Assembly: GCA_930367205.1 (NCBI GenBank)
Contig: OV884013.1
Span: 120,877,827-120,941,826, forward strand
Source: Acanthosoma haemorrhoidale
Lineage: Eukaryota; Arthropoda; Insecta; Hemiptera; Acanthosomatidae
Direction: 5' to 3'
DNA: 64,000 nucleotides
Part shown: positions 12,062-24,600 of the stretch, one piece after another
Layout: the number at the start of each line of letters is the position of its first letter
Numbering within the stretch: the first letter of the stretch is position 1
Program-made: the position numbers and the translations under genes
Notes under the pieces: generated by a model
What the model saw: only the letters and a program-made list of their open reading frames with translations
Database searches by the model: none
Told to the model about the DNA's origin: nothing

Positions 12062-15000
12062 TCGATCGTAATGTTGTAATAATTTCATCTATTGAGCCTT
12101 CAAAACTAAAGTGATTTTATCATCTTACTCAGCGAAAAAACATCCGCCATCATCTTAAATATTGTTCATCATTTTTATAAAATATATATATACGAAACGA
12201 AAATAAATAGTTTATACACTATAATTTTGAAAGTAAATCCAATATAATGAACGAAATGAAGCCTTTCCTAAAGGACTCAAATACTCATTATTGTGATGTG
12301 ATATTGGACAATGTTTACTAAAATTAATTGAACTCCTTTTGTATAAACAAAAAAAAAAATTTGTAAATGGTGGATTGTAATTAACATATGGCCTATAGGT
12401 GAGTAACAAACAGAATACGGATGTTTGTCATGGAGAAGAATGAATAATGTGTTATCTGTGATTTAGTAAGGAATGTTTGGTACATTTTAAAAAAAAATCA
12501 TAATAAAATAGAAAATATTTGATTAAAAAAAATAAATAAGTATTAAAAGTATGTTATAATATTTCTCGGTATATAACTCTCGAGAGATATTTTAAACTTA
12601 AGATCTTAGAATGTTTGGGCCAATTATATATTTTATTGTTTTATAATTTAAAAGTTTTCATTAGAAATTAAAAATCTTTTCTTCATTTTGAGTGAAGATT
12701 TTTCTTCAATAATTCCAGTAAATTATTTAGATCTATGATGATTGTAGAAATTGTTGAACATCACATTAGTTTTTAAAAATCTAATAAGTACATCAAAAAA
12801 TGTTGATACTAAAAAAAAAAAATTGTGGCAAGGCGAGTGAGAAACTAGTGGACTGCCAGGTAAATAAGATAAATTACAATTATTGCTCTCATATTTTTTA
12901 GAACTTTTGAGCAAGTGAACTTAAGATTTTGCTACAAGATTGGATAATTGTAATGGTTTTGTAATATGTCCCTTAGTGAAAAGCTCTGAATTATGAATAA
13001 ATTTACACCTAATAATTATATATTTAAAAGATAAGATTGTTTTTAAAATTTCAGATTATTAATTGCCAAATTGTTGAGCTCTAACTCTTTTTTTTTGATT
13101 GTGTTACATCGGTGTATTTGAAATAAAACACGTCATTAATATAAATCATTAAATACTAGTTTTACAGCCAGAAGGTAATTTTCAATAGAGCTATGTATAC
13201 ACACCTCAATTAAGAAAAAAATGGTTTTCGGCTTTGAATAAAGAATTTTTTATTTACAAATTCATTCATCAGGGGTATGTCAGTTATGGTAAATATAGTG
13301 AGATCTTGAATTCGATATTATGCAGTATTGTTCATATCATAAAAATAGGTCATATATTAATTAAAATGATACTTGAAAAGATAAACACCAACAGACAGGT
13401 ACCATTCCTTTTTATTAATGCCTCTTCCTTTAATTTTATTACCTGCTTAGGCGTTAAACATTTTCAGATGTAATCTTTTGTAATCTTATAAACAATTTTA
13501 AATACCGCAAAGGGGTTGTCTCAATGGTTCCCTCTCGTCGGTATTGTAAATCGTGTTGTGAGGTCTCTTCAGGGAATAGTTTTTTTTAAATATTTATAAA
13601 TATTATTAATATCATTTAATAAAAAGGAAAACAAACAAAAAAAAATTATAAAAAAAAAAAATTAGAACCTTGTCAAGTAATTTGACTTTTAAAAAATGTA
13701 TATGAATAAGTAACAAACAAATTTTGAATTCGATTAAAATAAATAATTTTTTTTTATGTGAACACTATGTTTCCGTTAAATTAATTTATGATTATCGAAC
13801 ATAGTGGACACGTGTAGTTGGGACAAAGTCTCATTGTTTCAATGTAGGGGCCAATATATTAAGTGGTATTAAATTAATAAAATATTAATGGAAAATAAAC
13901 TGTTTTTGAAACGTAAAAAAAAAATATCTAATATTTTGCCTCAAATATCCTCAACACACAATTGCTATTATTTAATTAATAAATGGAGGTAAGCGGAACA
14001 GCCCAAATTCCAACACCCGTTGAAACAAGGACTGATCCTTGTCCTTTTGTTTTGATTATTTTCTTAATACAATAAAAACAACAAAGATTGTCTGAATAGT
14101 TAAAAAAAGTAGTTGTTTATATAGTTATATTATTATTTGGAAGTATTAAAATCGATAGCAAATTATAGATAATAAAATTAAGTTTTGTTGTACATTTAAA
14201 AAAAAGTCCTATTTATAAGTTTACCAATAAATGAAAGAACAAAGGTATATATACTAAATGTACATATATTTATATACCTATATTAACAGTGATATATATG
14301 TATATGTAATTGTATAAATTTTGTCTATTATATAGAGCTCATATCTCACAAAATACTTAAAACTGACTGTACAATCCTCTCTCAAGTGGTATATGTATAT
14401 AAATGTACGTACAAGCATAAATATACTTATATATATATTTATTTGTTTGTATAATATAAGTATATATTATAATATATGTGTTTGTACAAACATTTATTTA
14501 CTTATATTAAAATTTTTGAAAATATTGTTATAGATATAAACTAATTTACTACTTACTGTAACATATGTTCTTGTTTTAATAGTAATAAAGTTATGTAAAG
14601 AATGAATTAAATACAATTTTTTTTTTCATTTTATTTACTCCCTAAACACTTTTCTTGAAGTTTTTAAACGAAGTAAATGATAAAAAAATCTGATATAGAT
14701 TTTTACAATAATTTATATTCATGCTGTTTAACTTGCCCTGTTAAGAATTTCTTTCCAAATAGTGCTTAGAGTTGGTATTTTTTTTTTTTTTTTAATTTAC
14801 CGAATACTGTTAGCTTCCCTATAGAATACTTCTTATCCATGTTCGATGTCCGTTGTTGAAATGTTCTATTTCTTCTTCTAGATGACTTATTAGATACTAG
14901 ATATCGTCTGCTTTGCTCTCATAGATTTTAGAATTTAAAATAGTTTTTGATTTTTTTAACAACATTATTTCGACTCTACAAAATATACTTTATTGGTATC

Positions 15001-15323
15001 GATGTTTTAATGTAATAAGCAATAAATAGTGAGATAAAATTTGGATTGAAATTGAATACGAGTGGGTGTTTTTTTGGGAACGGTCTTAGGCTATGTTAAA
15101 GATTTGCATCATATTTATTTATGGATGACGTTTTCACCCGTTATTTATATCTGCATCAGTTTTCCATAACAAGAAAATAACAATGAGATGTTAACCTTCT
15201 GTGAGTTTACTGGAACATGCGATATCCTCTGCTGTAAATTTAGCCCATTCTTTGCACCACAGTTTCGGGAGTACCTTCCTTTCCACTTATTATCTGACCT
15301 TCTGTTATAAGGGGTTTTATAAC
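12062..15323. other. CASK 3' UTR and AT-rich intergenic DNA
   Basis: Apart from the likely CASK 3' UTR (AATAAA at 12202) the region is very AT-rich, with poly(A) and poly(T) runs. A TA-rich simple-sequence stretch with TATATGTATA-type motifs runs over about 14230-14520. Open frames here are short and look like chance frames. Confidence 0.6.
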
Positions 15324-16187
15324 GGGTGTCCCAGAATTAAAGCAAGATTCGAATTTGCCGCCATTTGTGCTGTAAAGTGCTGGAAACCATAAAAAAAAAC
15401 AATTTGACAGCTGACAGTTTAGGGTTAGTAAAAATGGAGCGTTACACGATAGAACAACGTGTCTTTATTGTTCAACTTTATCTCAAAACTAATGAAAGTT
15501 TGGTGGCCACAGTTCGAAAATTTCGTACAAAATATGGTCGGAATAGTGTTTTGACTTCATCAACTGTGAAGATATTAATTGAAAAATTTAGGGAGACTGG
15601 ATCAGTTGGAGACACTAAACACATTGGTCGTCCAAAAACAAGCCGTTCAAATGTCAATATCGAAGCAGTGCGTGAGAGTCCAGGAACATCAATTCAGCGT
15701 CGTAAACACAGTTCTTTGTGCCGAAATTGGATGATATTGATGTGGCCAATATTTGGCGCCACATGCCATACAGCCCATGAAACAACTTAAATACTGCATG
15801 AGACATTTCCAGGTCGTGTACTCTCTCGTTTCGGTGATCAGAATGGACCCCCTAGATTGTGTGATTTATCACCTGCAGATTTCTTTTTATGGGGTTATTT
15901 GAAGTCAAAGGTGTATGTCAACAAGCCCACATCCACCCGTACATTAAAAGAGGAAATTCAATGCTGCATCAACGAAATTCAACCACATTTATGCCAAATG
16001 GTCATGGAAAATTTTGACAAAAGAGTGCATATGTGCCAGCAAAGACGTGGAGGCCATTTGCCCGATGTGTTATTCCATAAATAACCCTATCCTATTCACT
16101 TTATAATTCAATAAAAAAATAACAACAAAAAAACTAAAAACTGTGTTTGATATTTAAATCAAATCTTGCGTTAATTCTGGGACACCC
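15324..16187 (+). mobile_element. DUF4817-type DNA transposon, copy 1 (internally deleted, TIRs present)
   Basis: The left end GGGTGTCCCAGAATTAA at 15324 is matched by its inverse TTAATTCTGGGACACCC ending at 16187. Inside, from 15434, the N-terminal helix-turn-helix reads MERYTIEQRVFIVQLYLKTN, ...VRKFRTKYGRNSVLTSSTVK and GRPKTSRSNVNIEAV. After ESPGTSIQRR the frame is shifted and most of the catalytic core is missing. From 15857 the C-terminal part resumes with DLSPADFFLWGYLKSKVYVN and ends HLPDVLFHK. In the Tc1/mariner/IS630 superfamily this C-terminal D lies in the last catalytic box. The copy is a non-autonomous derivative. The same family occurs at 26112 and 36553. Confidence 0.85.
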
Positions 16188-18398
16188 TTTATATATGTGT
16201 GTTAACAGGAATGCTTGATTTTTTTTTAAGACATACCACATCTGCGCAGCACAGTATACCCGGCTGTGAAATGCAGTATGTGTGCTTGGCAGTCTCAGGT
16301 CAGGATTCAGAGGATTAAAAAGAGACTCAACAAAAATATAAGAAGTAGATATAAATAAACATTTAATACCATTACATAACGTATTTACAATTTCTACATC
16401 TATTAGTTAATTCTTAAAGTATAGCTATTTCATAAAACATACTAAAATATATAATAATCAGTTTCAAATATATTATTCATATGTGATTTTTTGTATTTCA
16501 TTTTCATTAAGCTCACTCATTAATGATTGATGCTTTTGTCATTAATCGTGAAACACATATTTTATCGCACCTGTTTTGTTTTTTTCATTTTAATTAAATT
16601 CTTCCTTCTGGTTTACATTTTGGACACATGCCTCTTAAGAAACCTCCTCGAATGTTGAAGGAATATGAAGAAAAACAAATAACATGAGAAAAATGTAAAA
16701 CTTTTTCACTTAGTGTTTATTTATATCCATCTATTAACATTATTTTTGTTAGCAAAAATTTGTATAGGATTCTTGAAAATCTCCTTTTTTTATTATATGC
16801 GTACTATGTTGAAATGTCTCCAAAATTAAATATAATGCAAATCTACAAAAATTGCGACTCAAATCATAATAGCTCGTGCTGTTGTTTTTTCTAGAATATA
16901 AATATAAACTTTCAGGTATGTAGAGGGCATCTTCAGTTTTTTGAATATAATTTGATCCAAGAAAGAATCCCCCCCCCTCTCTCTCTTAACTGAAATTTTG
17001 GGAAATAAAGACTAGGGTTAACAGGCATATCATTGATATCTGATAAATAGCTTTGTAAAATTTTCTTTAAAAATAGTTATTGTACCTTTCAAAAGCTTAT
17101 AAAACTATGCTTGGACATAGGCAATAGGTCTCATGCCACGGCTACAAGTACAATGTAACTGATATAGTGATTAAAATTAACTTAAAAACTAGGTTTCCCA
17201 GACCACCTGCTTGCTACCAAGGTTGAGGGAAGCCTGTAGGGTGATCATGTCTAACACTTGGTTAGTAATGTGATGCAATGAGTTGAAGCATTTGTCTTCA
17301 GCGGTTAAAGTCATTAGTGCTTTCGCTGTGATTTCAGTAAATGTATCGGGGTAAAGTATAGTAGAGCTGACGAGATGATATTTTTTATTATCATCTGTTG
17401 GAATCAGATCAGTCCAAGTTTCAAGAAGTCGGTAATACGTAGTCTGCACTTGCTTGAGGATTGTCTTGGAATAGGCAGAAAAATAGAATTCTTATGCTCG
17501 AGTAGAGAACAGCTGAATGATGCGATAAACCCCAATATCTTTTTGTAGAAATGGTTTTATATTGAGTCCTTGTGACATTGATTCTAGGGGTCTTGTGTTT
17601 CAAGGATGAACTAACAAAAAATATATTAATAAGAATTTGGTTTATACAATGTAATGGATCAGGTAGTTCTGCTTTGAACGTTTGACAATTGTTAAATGAT
17701 ATTTTGGCCAAAACTGAAAATTGAGTACAAGTATTTCAGCAAAGAAAATTAAAAAATTGTCTACTCTGTAAAAAGTTCTCTAAGGGAAGTGCTGCTCATC
17801 AACACTTAATCATAGATCAAGTTCATTTCAATCCTAGAAACATGAATATTTGTTGAGTTATGTTACGAGGGTGAAAAAAAAAGAGAACTAAAACAAGAAA
17901 ATTCAAAAATTAGATCATTGCCTAACTTCTATAGAGTAGTATTTATTACAAATGTACAAAAAGCATTAAATTATTTACATAAATGGACGGATATCTGATA
18001 GGGAACATTTAAATTGTTCTGTTTGCCTTACGTGACTATATACTTATTTAAAGCAGTTCTCTCATGGGAGATAATTACAACAAGCCATGCGTTAAAATTT
18101 CTCAAACCATAATAAATCTTTTGATTTATTTATTGTTAAGAAAATATTATACATTTCAATATTAATTCAGTTTCCAAGATGAATATCCTTTAGTATAATT
18201 ATTAGAAATTTTTGTCCACCATCGGAGAGGACACCATCAAAGAATTACCCTTTTATCTTTCTGGAGAAAAAGCTAACGGAAATAAAAACAAATGAGGGAA
18301 ATTACATGACAAAGTTAACAATTCATCATATCTCAGTGTAAATAAACTAAAATATTCTAAGAGAACAACTATTTAGGTAAGGAAGCAGCGTTGGCCGG
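16188..18398. other. AT-rich intergenic DNA and probable Ly6 3' UTR
   Basis: No firm gene is seen. The part nearest 18398 is probably the minus-strand 3' UTR of the Ly6 gene; TTTATT (AATAAA on the minus strand) occurs near 18125. One minus-strand open frame with a coding-like look is listed separately at 17189-17449. Confidence 0.45.
17189..17449 (-). CDS. Uncharacterised coding-like open frame
   Basis: The frame reads YYRLLETWTDLIPTDDNKKY, HLVSSTILYPDTFTEITAKA and HITNQVLDMITLQASLN, ending KQVVWET with a stop. The composition is balanced rather than AT-driven, and a pyrimidine-poor but possible acceptor (aagtgcag) lies just upstream on the minus strand, so it could be a terminal exon or a pseudogene piece. 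I do not recognise the family. A chance open frame is a real alternative. Confidence 0.22.
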   Translation of the reverse strand: MQTTYYRLLETWTDLIPTDDNKKYHLVSSTILYPDTFTEITAKALMTLTAEDKCFNSLHHITNQVLDMITLQASLNLGSKQVVWET

Positions 18399-18619
18399 CT
18401 AGAAATGCTTCCCCGTGAGGAGAGCCATGGGCAATAGCAATAAGAGAGAGGCAACGGCCAGTCCTGTTGCGGAGTTGCACTCGTTTATGTTGCAAGTGTG
18501 GCAGGACTCCAGCTGGGAAGGGTTGCCGAGGCTCTGTGCGGAGCAGGGCCCGTCGTGTTCCTGGTCACTTAACACTGAAACGCAGGACCTTTCTACTACC
18601 TTCTTTTTTTCTGCGCCAA
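18399..18619 (-). CDS. Ly6 gene exon 3: last cysteines and GPI signal
   Basis: On the minus strand the acceptor is gtttttttcaag and the exon continues the Val codon begun in exon 2. It encodes VGAEKKKVVERSCVSVLSDQ, then EHDGPCSAQSLGNPSQLESC, then HTCNINECN and the hydrophobic tail, with TAG at 18401-18399. Open frames on the plus strand over the same bases are shadows. Confidence 0.9.
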
Positions 18620-21600
18620 CTTGAAAAAAACACAAAGCAAAAAGTAAGTTAAGTATGCTGTATCATACAATTAAGGTATCCGTTCCAATGCAATAATAAC
18701 TTTAATGAGACTTCTTGCAAATACTACAAACAAAAAACCACTAGAAACTTTCTACGCAAATAACTTTTTACTGGTGAGTAATTAACTAAAAAATAGGTAA
18801 AATAAAATAAAGCACTTTTAAGGTTAAATCCTGGACAATGACATTAACATGAACATAAAAACATGCAATGGATCATATCGTATAGAAATTAAATAGATAT
18901 AAAGAGTACGTAACATTTTATGATCTTTTATCATTCAATTAACAAAAGGACCACATTCGTTGGGTCACCGATTTCAATCAACTTCTTATGCTAATGATAT
19001 GTTGTGAAATATGAGAGCGTTCTTGTACTCCTCTAAAAGAACGAAGAAAACAATTATTTTGAGTTTAAAAAATTCAATTTTTGATCATTATTTCTGTGTT
19101 GCGAAACATGGTTTTAATACATCATCCGATTTGTTGTTTTTTACATAGAATATGTTAAAAACATATATATATTAAAAAATATATATTATAATATTAATAT
19201 TTTTTAATATATATATATTAAAAAAATGTCCCGGATTGTTTTAAATGAGTATAGTTTTTTATTACCTAGTAATTAATTAATAACTCTTAATTATGTTATA
19301 AGGAATCAAAAATATTTTTTGCAGTCATCGGGTAATTGAATGAAACCATCATCAGTGTGAATTGAATCCTTAAGTGGTTATTAATAAAATTTTCAAGCAA
19401 CATGTCTTCACAACTGACATAAGAAGTGGGTGGTTGCTTCTGATACAATAGATGACTACAAAATAAACCTTCGCAGTCACTATTCACTGCTTTAAAGTCA
19501 TACTTCCTGTTATTTTTGTGATTAGGTTGGCACTGTTTGTTTTCCTCCCTGCTGCAACACAGCTGTGTTTTGTTTACCTCTAGTTGACATGGCAAATTTG
19601 ACTCTTTAAATTGTTGTGAGTTATATATTTTTAATCAGTGGCGCGTACATAGAATTATTTTTTTTTGGGGGGGGGGGTGGAATCAATCCAAAGATAAATG
19701 AGACAGACTTCTCACTTATCTCTAGCCGGACCTATACCCCTGGTAATAATGAGTAAACAATTAGCTATTAACATTTTATTAAAATAGTAATAAAATCTGT
19801 AACTTAGTTGAAAATCTTTCTATATTTTCTCGAAAATTCATTAACATCACCAATATTAACCTGTTAACCGAGCAGGACGTATAAATACGTCAAAGGTAAA
19901 CCATATCGGGTACGGGTAGGACATGTGAATACGTCCTTGAAATATATGTTGCGCCCTGGAACGTATATTCTCGAACAAGAAAGGTATTAGTCTATCAGCG
20001 ATGACGAAATCAATGTACCGGCAGGTAGAAAAAGGAGACGTATTATGAGTTCGTCATCGGAGTCATCTGACAGTAATTTTGACTACGACACGGAATTGAG
20101 CGACACTAAGAATGAAGATGGTGAAGAAGTTGGTCCTAGCAACAGCATTGTTTCTGAAGAATGGCCACCTCAAAATGCAGAATTCCCTTCACTGCACATC
20201 CTGGAAAAACTTTCGATACTCCTCCAAAAAAAGTTCCTTTGTTTTATCTTGAGAAGTTTTTATATGAGGAAATTATCAAATTAATTACAGAGCAAACAAA
20301 TTTGTACGCCGCCCAATTTTTTGATAATGATTCAATGAGCTGACACCACGTTCGAGAATTTGAAAATTGAAGGATACAAATGAAGCTGAAATGAAGATTT
20401 TTTTTGGTGGTATTCTTTTCAATTTGTTTGTAATTTTGTATTTTCCTTTATGCTCTATATATAAATAAACGAAAATATATATATTTCATAGTCTTTTCAT
20501 TTATTTTAAGCATAAATAAAAAAAATAATAATATGAAATTACGTCTTCCGGGCGTGACGTATTTACACGTCCTGGTGAAAGAGTTCGCGCCCGTTACATG
20601 CTGCGTAATTAAAAAGGGAATTCCCCGGTTAACAGGTTAATCCCAAGGTTGCGATGGACAGGCTATTAATGCGAGATTTTTAGTTTTTCTCAAGCAAGCA
20701 AAAAATTGTTTTTATCAAATTTTTAATACGTTACTGGATGAAATTATAAAAATTTCAACACATTTCAGTGGATGGGGGGCTGTTATTTTTCCGTAAAATT
20801 CCCGTTATTTTTTCTTAAGTAACTAATAACCAGAGTTATTTCAGAATACATTTTTTTTTTTTTTTGGCAGCTATAGGAAAGACAGTGAGACGAAATTTCG
20901 TCAATTACGCTTTTAGGGTGGTAGGTGCCACGACGGGGCAGACACAAAGTGAACACGAATTAAGCGTAATTAACGTTTGACAATTATCAACGAAGATAAT
21001 TAGTCTGATAAATTAGAGGCAAGTGAGGTGAATGAGACTGGGTCAGGTGCGTGGGAGGAACACGATAGCAGGTCTTCATTACGCCCGTATTGTCTTCTCT
21101 TGTAGTAATTTAGATGGCCGTTGTAACTTTTTTATTTCATTTTTAATTTCGAATTGTATGATGTATCTTATTGTATGAATGAGTGAGTGAATGATGAACT
21201 GTAAATATGGTATGAATGAGAGCATTTATCTTATTACTTATTGCCTTATAAAAGGCAGATTGTAATTATAGCACAAAAAAGGAGTTTATAATAAAAAAAA
21301 TTCGAATTGTCTCTTCATCGCCATTTTAAAATGTTAACTCAATTCTTAAATGTCATTGTTAAATCAAATAGATTATTTCCCCTATTCCCAAAAAGGCGCT
21401 TCCTGGCGACCATACTGCAAGCGCCTACAGCATCAGGGTAAGGGCTACCTTCAATTGGTCTTTTAGTTGTATTTTACAGTTTTGTTTTTGTCGAAAAGGT
21501 TATTGTAGCGACCACTAACTACATAAGATAAATCACCCTATACTCTATTTTGTATATATATTGTAAATTAATTTAAAACAAATATAAATAACATAAATAA

Positions 21601-24600
21601 GTCATTGTAAATGTTGTAAACAATAAAGAAGTCGCAGCTGCAAGTCAATTAAGTTAAGAGCTGGAAACCCACTACCCACATCAGGTAGTAAAGCGACCCC
21701 TGCCGGTCCAGGCCTACGGCTGCCGAGGACAAAGCCCTACCGCATAGGCTGTCATTGGTTACAATAACGAGGGAAATGATTGGGCCTAACCACTAACTAT
21801 AAATAGGGCCAGATCTCGGGCTGCATTCATTCTCCCGACGACTAGCTACTGATGACTTGCGGATGCGATGATGTTCAAGAAATTGGCCTTTTCCTTTATG
21901 AAAATTTGTCTGTGGACCTGCCTTCCTAACCAAACTATGTTTTAGTCCGGCCTCGTCACCCCACACTCTCCTAGTGGGATTCTCTGCCTTCGCCTCGCTA
22001 AAACTAGCAGCTCTTCCTCGCGGACGACGGTTGTCGTGGCCCTACAAACTTTACCTAGCAGTGTTTCCCGCGGCAATCCAGTCTGCCTCTCTCCGGTTCA
22101 CACTCGCCTTTGGGATCCGGACGGATTTCGCCTACCCTTAGATACCGAGTGTGAATTCGTGGTCAATCCAAGACCACACAAACTACCATAGTGCATTGTC
22201 GGGGCACATACCTATCAAATATGGAGTCAGATAGTAAGACTCGTCATGAAGCAATTGCCCAGGCCATAGCCTAATCAACCCTCACTTCGTCACCAGGGTG
22301 ACCTACTAGGCACCCCCTCGTGACGACCCGACAGTTATTTTCAATGGTGAGGTGTTTCGACAAATTGAAATGAAGTATGAAATATTTTGAAATCTTTAAA
22401 TGCAATTACTACACAAATTTTTATAACCAGTGCTTTAACGATCACTACACTTGACACAGTGTCACGCAGAGCTCAAAATCAACAAATTTTTAGCTGGTTT
22501 GGAGAATGGGATGTTGAGATCGGCGTGTGGGTTACAATTGTTGCTGTAGAAGGAAGCATCGGCTATCTTGAGGATTCTGGATTGCAGGGAGTGGATATGA
22601 AGAACATATGAAATAAAGTATTTTTGATGTAAAATTCAGACTAGTTTTTCAAAATCATTTAATTAATAAAATAATACCCCTTTAAAAAGCTCACGGGGAA
22701 CGCCTAAAGGATTATTTTATCTTCTCCGTATACGTCCATCATTTATGTCAGTAAGTATATTTCAAAAATTTCAATTCACCACATGACCGTTTGTAAACAA
22801 TTTTTTTTTGTAGTTTTCTTTTTAAAACATACCTCATAGAATACGCAAACTCGCCTTAAAAATGTTATAAATTATTTATTACAGATTACATAATAATAAT
22901 ATTTTAAATGCACTTATACGTAACTAGATGAATTTTTGTGTTTCGAAGCTACGATGTTCACCATTTTGAAAAGAATCAAATTCTAAATATTGCTATGGCT
23001 TCGGCTTCATATCTATAACCATTATTAGCTTCAGAGATACTTTAATCCAACAGATCACTTTCGACTTCAGATTAAAAAATATATTTATACGGGTAAAAAC
23101 GGATGTGTTTGTCAGCGTAATTCTGGAATGCTTGTAGGAAACTTACACCAAACTTGTTACTTCTACACCCCTAAGAGAGAAATGAGGGGTTACATTCTTT
23201 AAACATAAAATCGAAAATGACCTTTATTAGTATCGATTTCATAGTTTCCGGAATCACTGAGTGGAATAGTGACACTTCCGGTACCGTTTAAGTCAAAATG
23301 TAGCGGACGAAAACTACAAAGATCCTTGTTGTGTCAACTTCTTCGCCACGAATGAATGGAAGTTCCCCTCTTCTCGGCCCAGAACATACCTACCTAAATT
23401 TCCACATTTTAATAATAAAAACGTTAAGCGTCAGTTGAGAGAGGGGTAACTAGTGAATGAAACTAAGCCCACTAGGGGCGCGAGTATGGCCCAGCCTCTG
23501 ACCTGCCTATATAAGGCCCAGATTTGGGGATTTTTCCCTCGAACCATGGCTTTCTTATTCAACAACCTCTGCATCTCTCTTTCCTAACCTGGCTATGTTT
23601 TAATCCGGCGTTGTCAGACCCCACACCTTCCTAGTGGGACCTTCATCTCGCTAAAACTAACACAAAAAAGGATTCCTTTTATCTCTAAACCCTACTTAGT
23701 AGCATTTCCCCCAGTGATCTAGTCTGCCTCTCTCCGGTTCACACTCGTCTTTGAGATCCGGATGGTTTTCTCCTACCCCTAGGTACCGAGTGTGAATTCG
23801 CGGTCATTCCAAAACCACATAAACTACCTATAATACCTACCCGATACCTCTTCTCCTGAACATAGTGCTTTGTCTTGGCACACCTTCTATAGATCGTATG
23901 GAGTCAGATCAATACGAATAAAGCTGCCCGCCGACTAGGCCACCAGCAAAGATCAAAGACCACAGGTCCACCCATTTTATCTCCGTCTTGAAGCTCGCCG
24001 GGTCGTAGAGACCTCAGCCAGCGGCGGGCGTCCTCCCCCCTTGGGGCGACCCGACAAGCCTTCTAGAGGATTGCGGGTACGAATGGAGCTTGTAGAAATG
24101 CAAAGAACTCAACAGAGAGCAGACATCAAATCAGAAACTAAAGTACTGTATGCCTTATAGATTATTATTCTGGCCCTCACTTGCCAGTGCGAAAAATCAA
24201 AGTTCTAGATGTCTATTGGGAATAAGAGGGTATGTTACTTGACATAACCAGCGGTTAACTGTTTCTTACGGACCGAGTGGCAGTGACATAGTTACCTATC
24301 TTGACGGATTTCCTGCACACGTGGTGGCCCCTGAGGCTGCTCTGGTGGTAGGGGTCACACTCCTTGAGGTTCCTCCGACCGTGACTGGGGCTGGTGTCGA
24401 AGGGATCGTGGCACTGAGGGTCACTGTCGCTGTTGCACTCCCAGCAGCTCAGCGCCTCACCTGCAGTCCAAAGGTCACGGGTTTTTTTTAAAATAATAAC
24501 ATTAAATACATTAATGGTATTTTTTATGTTTTAGATAATAAGCTCTAAGTCTCTCTTAATTAATCATTTTATTGACGTTATCAAGACTTCAATTTAGAAC

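Noticed and set aside
18415..18652. Plus-strand frames over the Ly6 exon
   Set aside because: The minus strand has the Ly6 cysteine pattern, splice sites and a GPI signal; the plus frames are shadows.
22334..23298. Interior of a full LTR retrotransposon between two LTRs
   Set aside because: The first LTR has its own GTTAT duplication on both sides, so it is a solo LTR, and the interval has no gag or pol coding.
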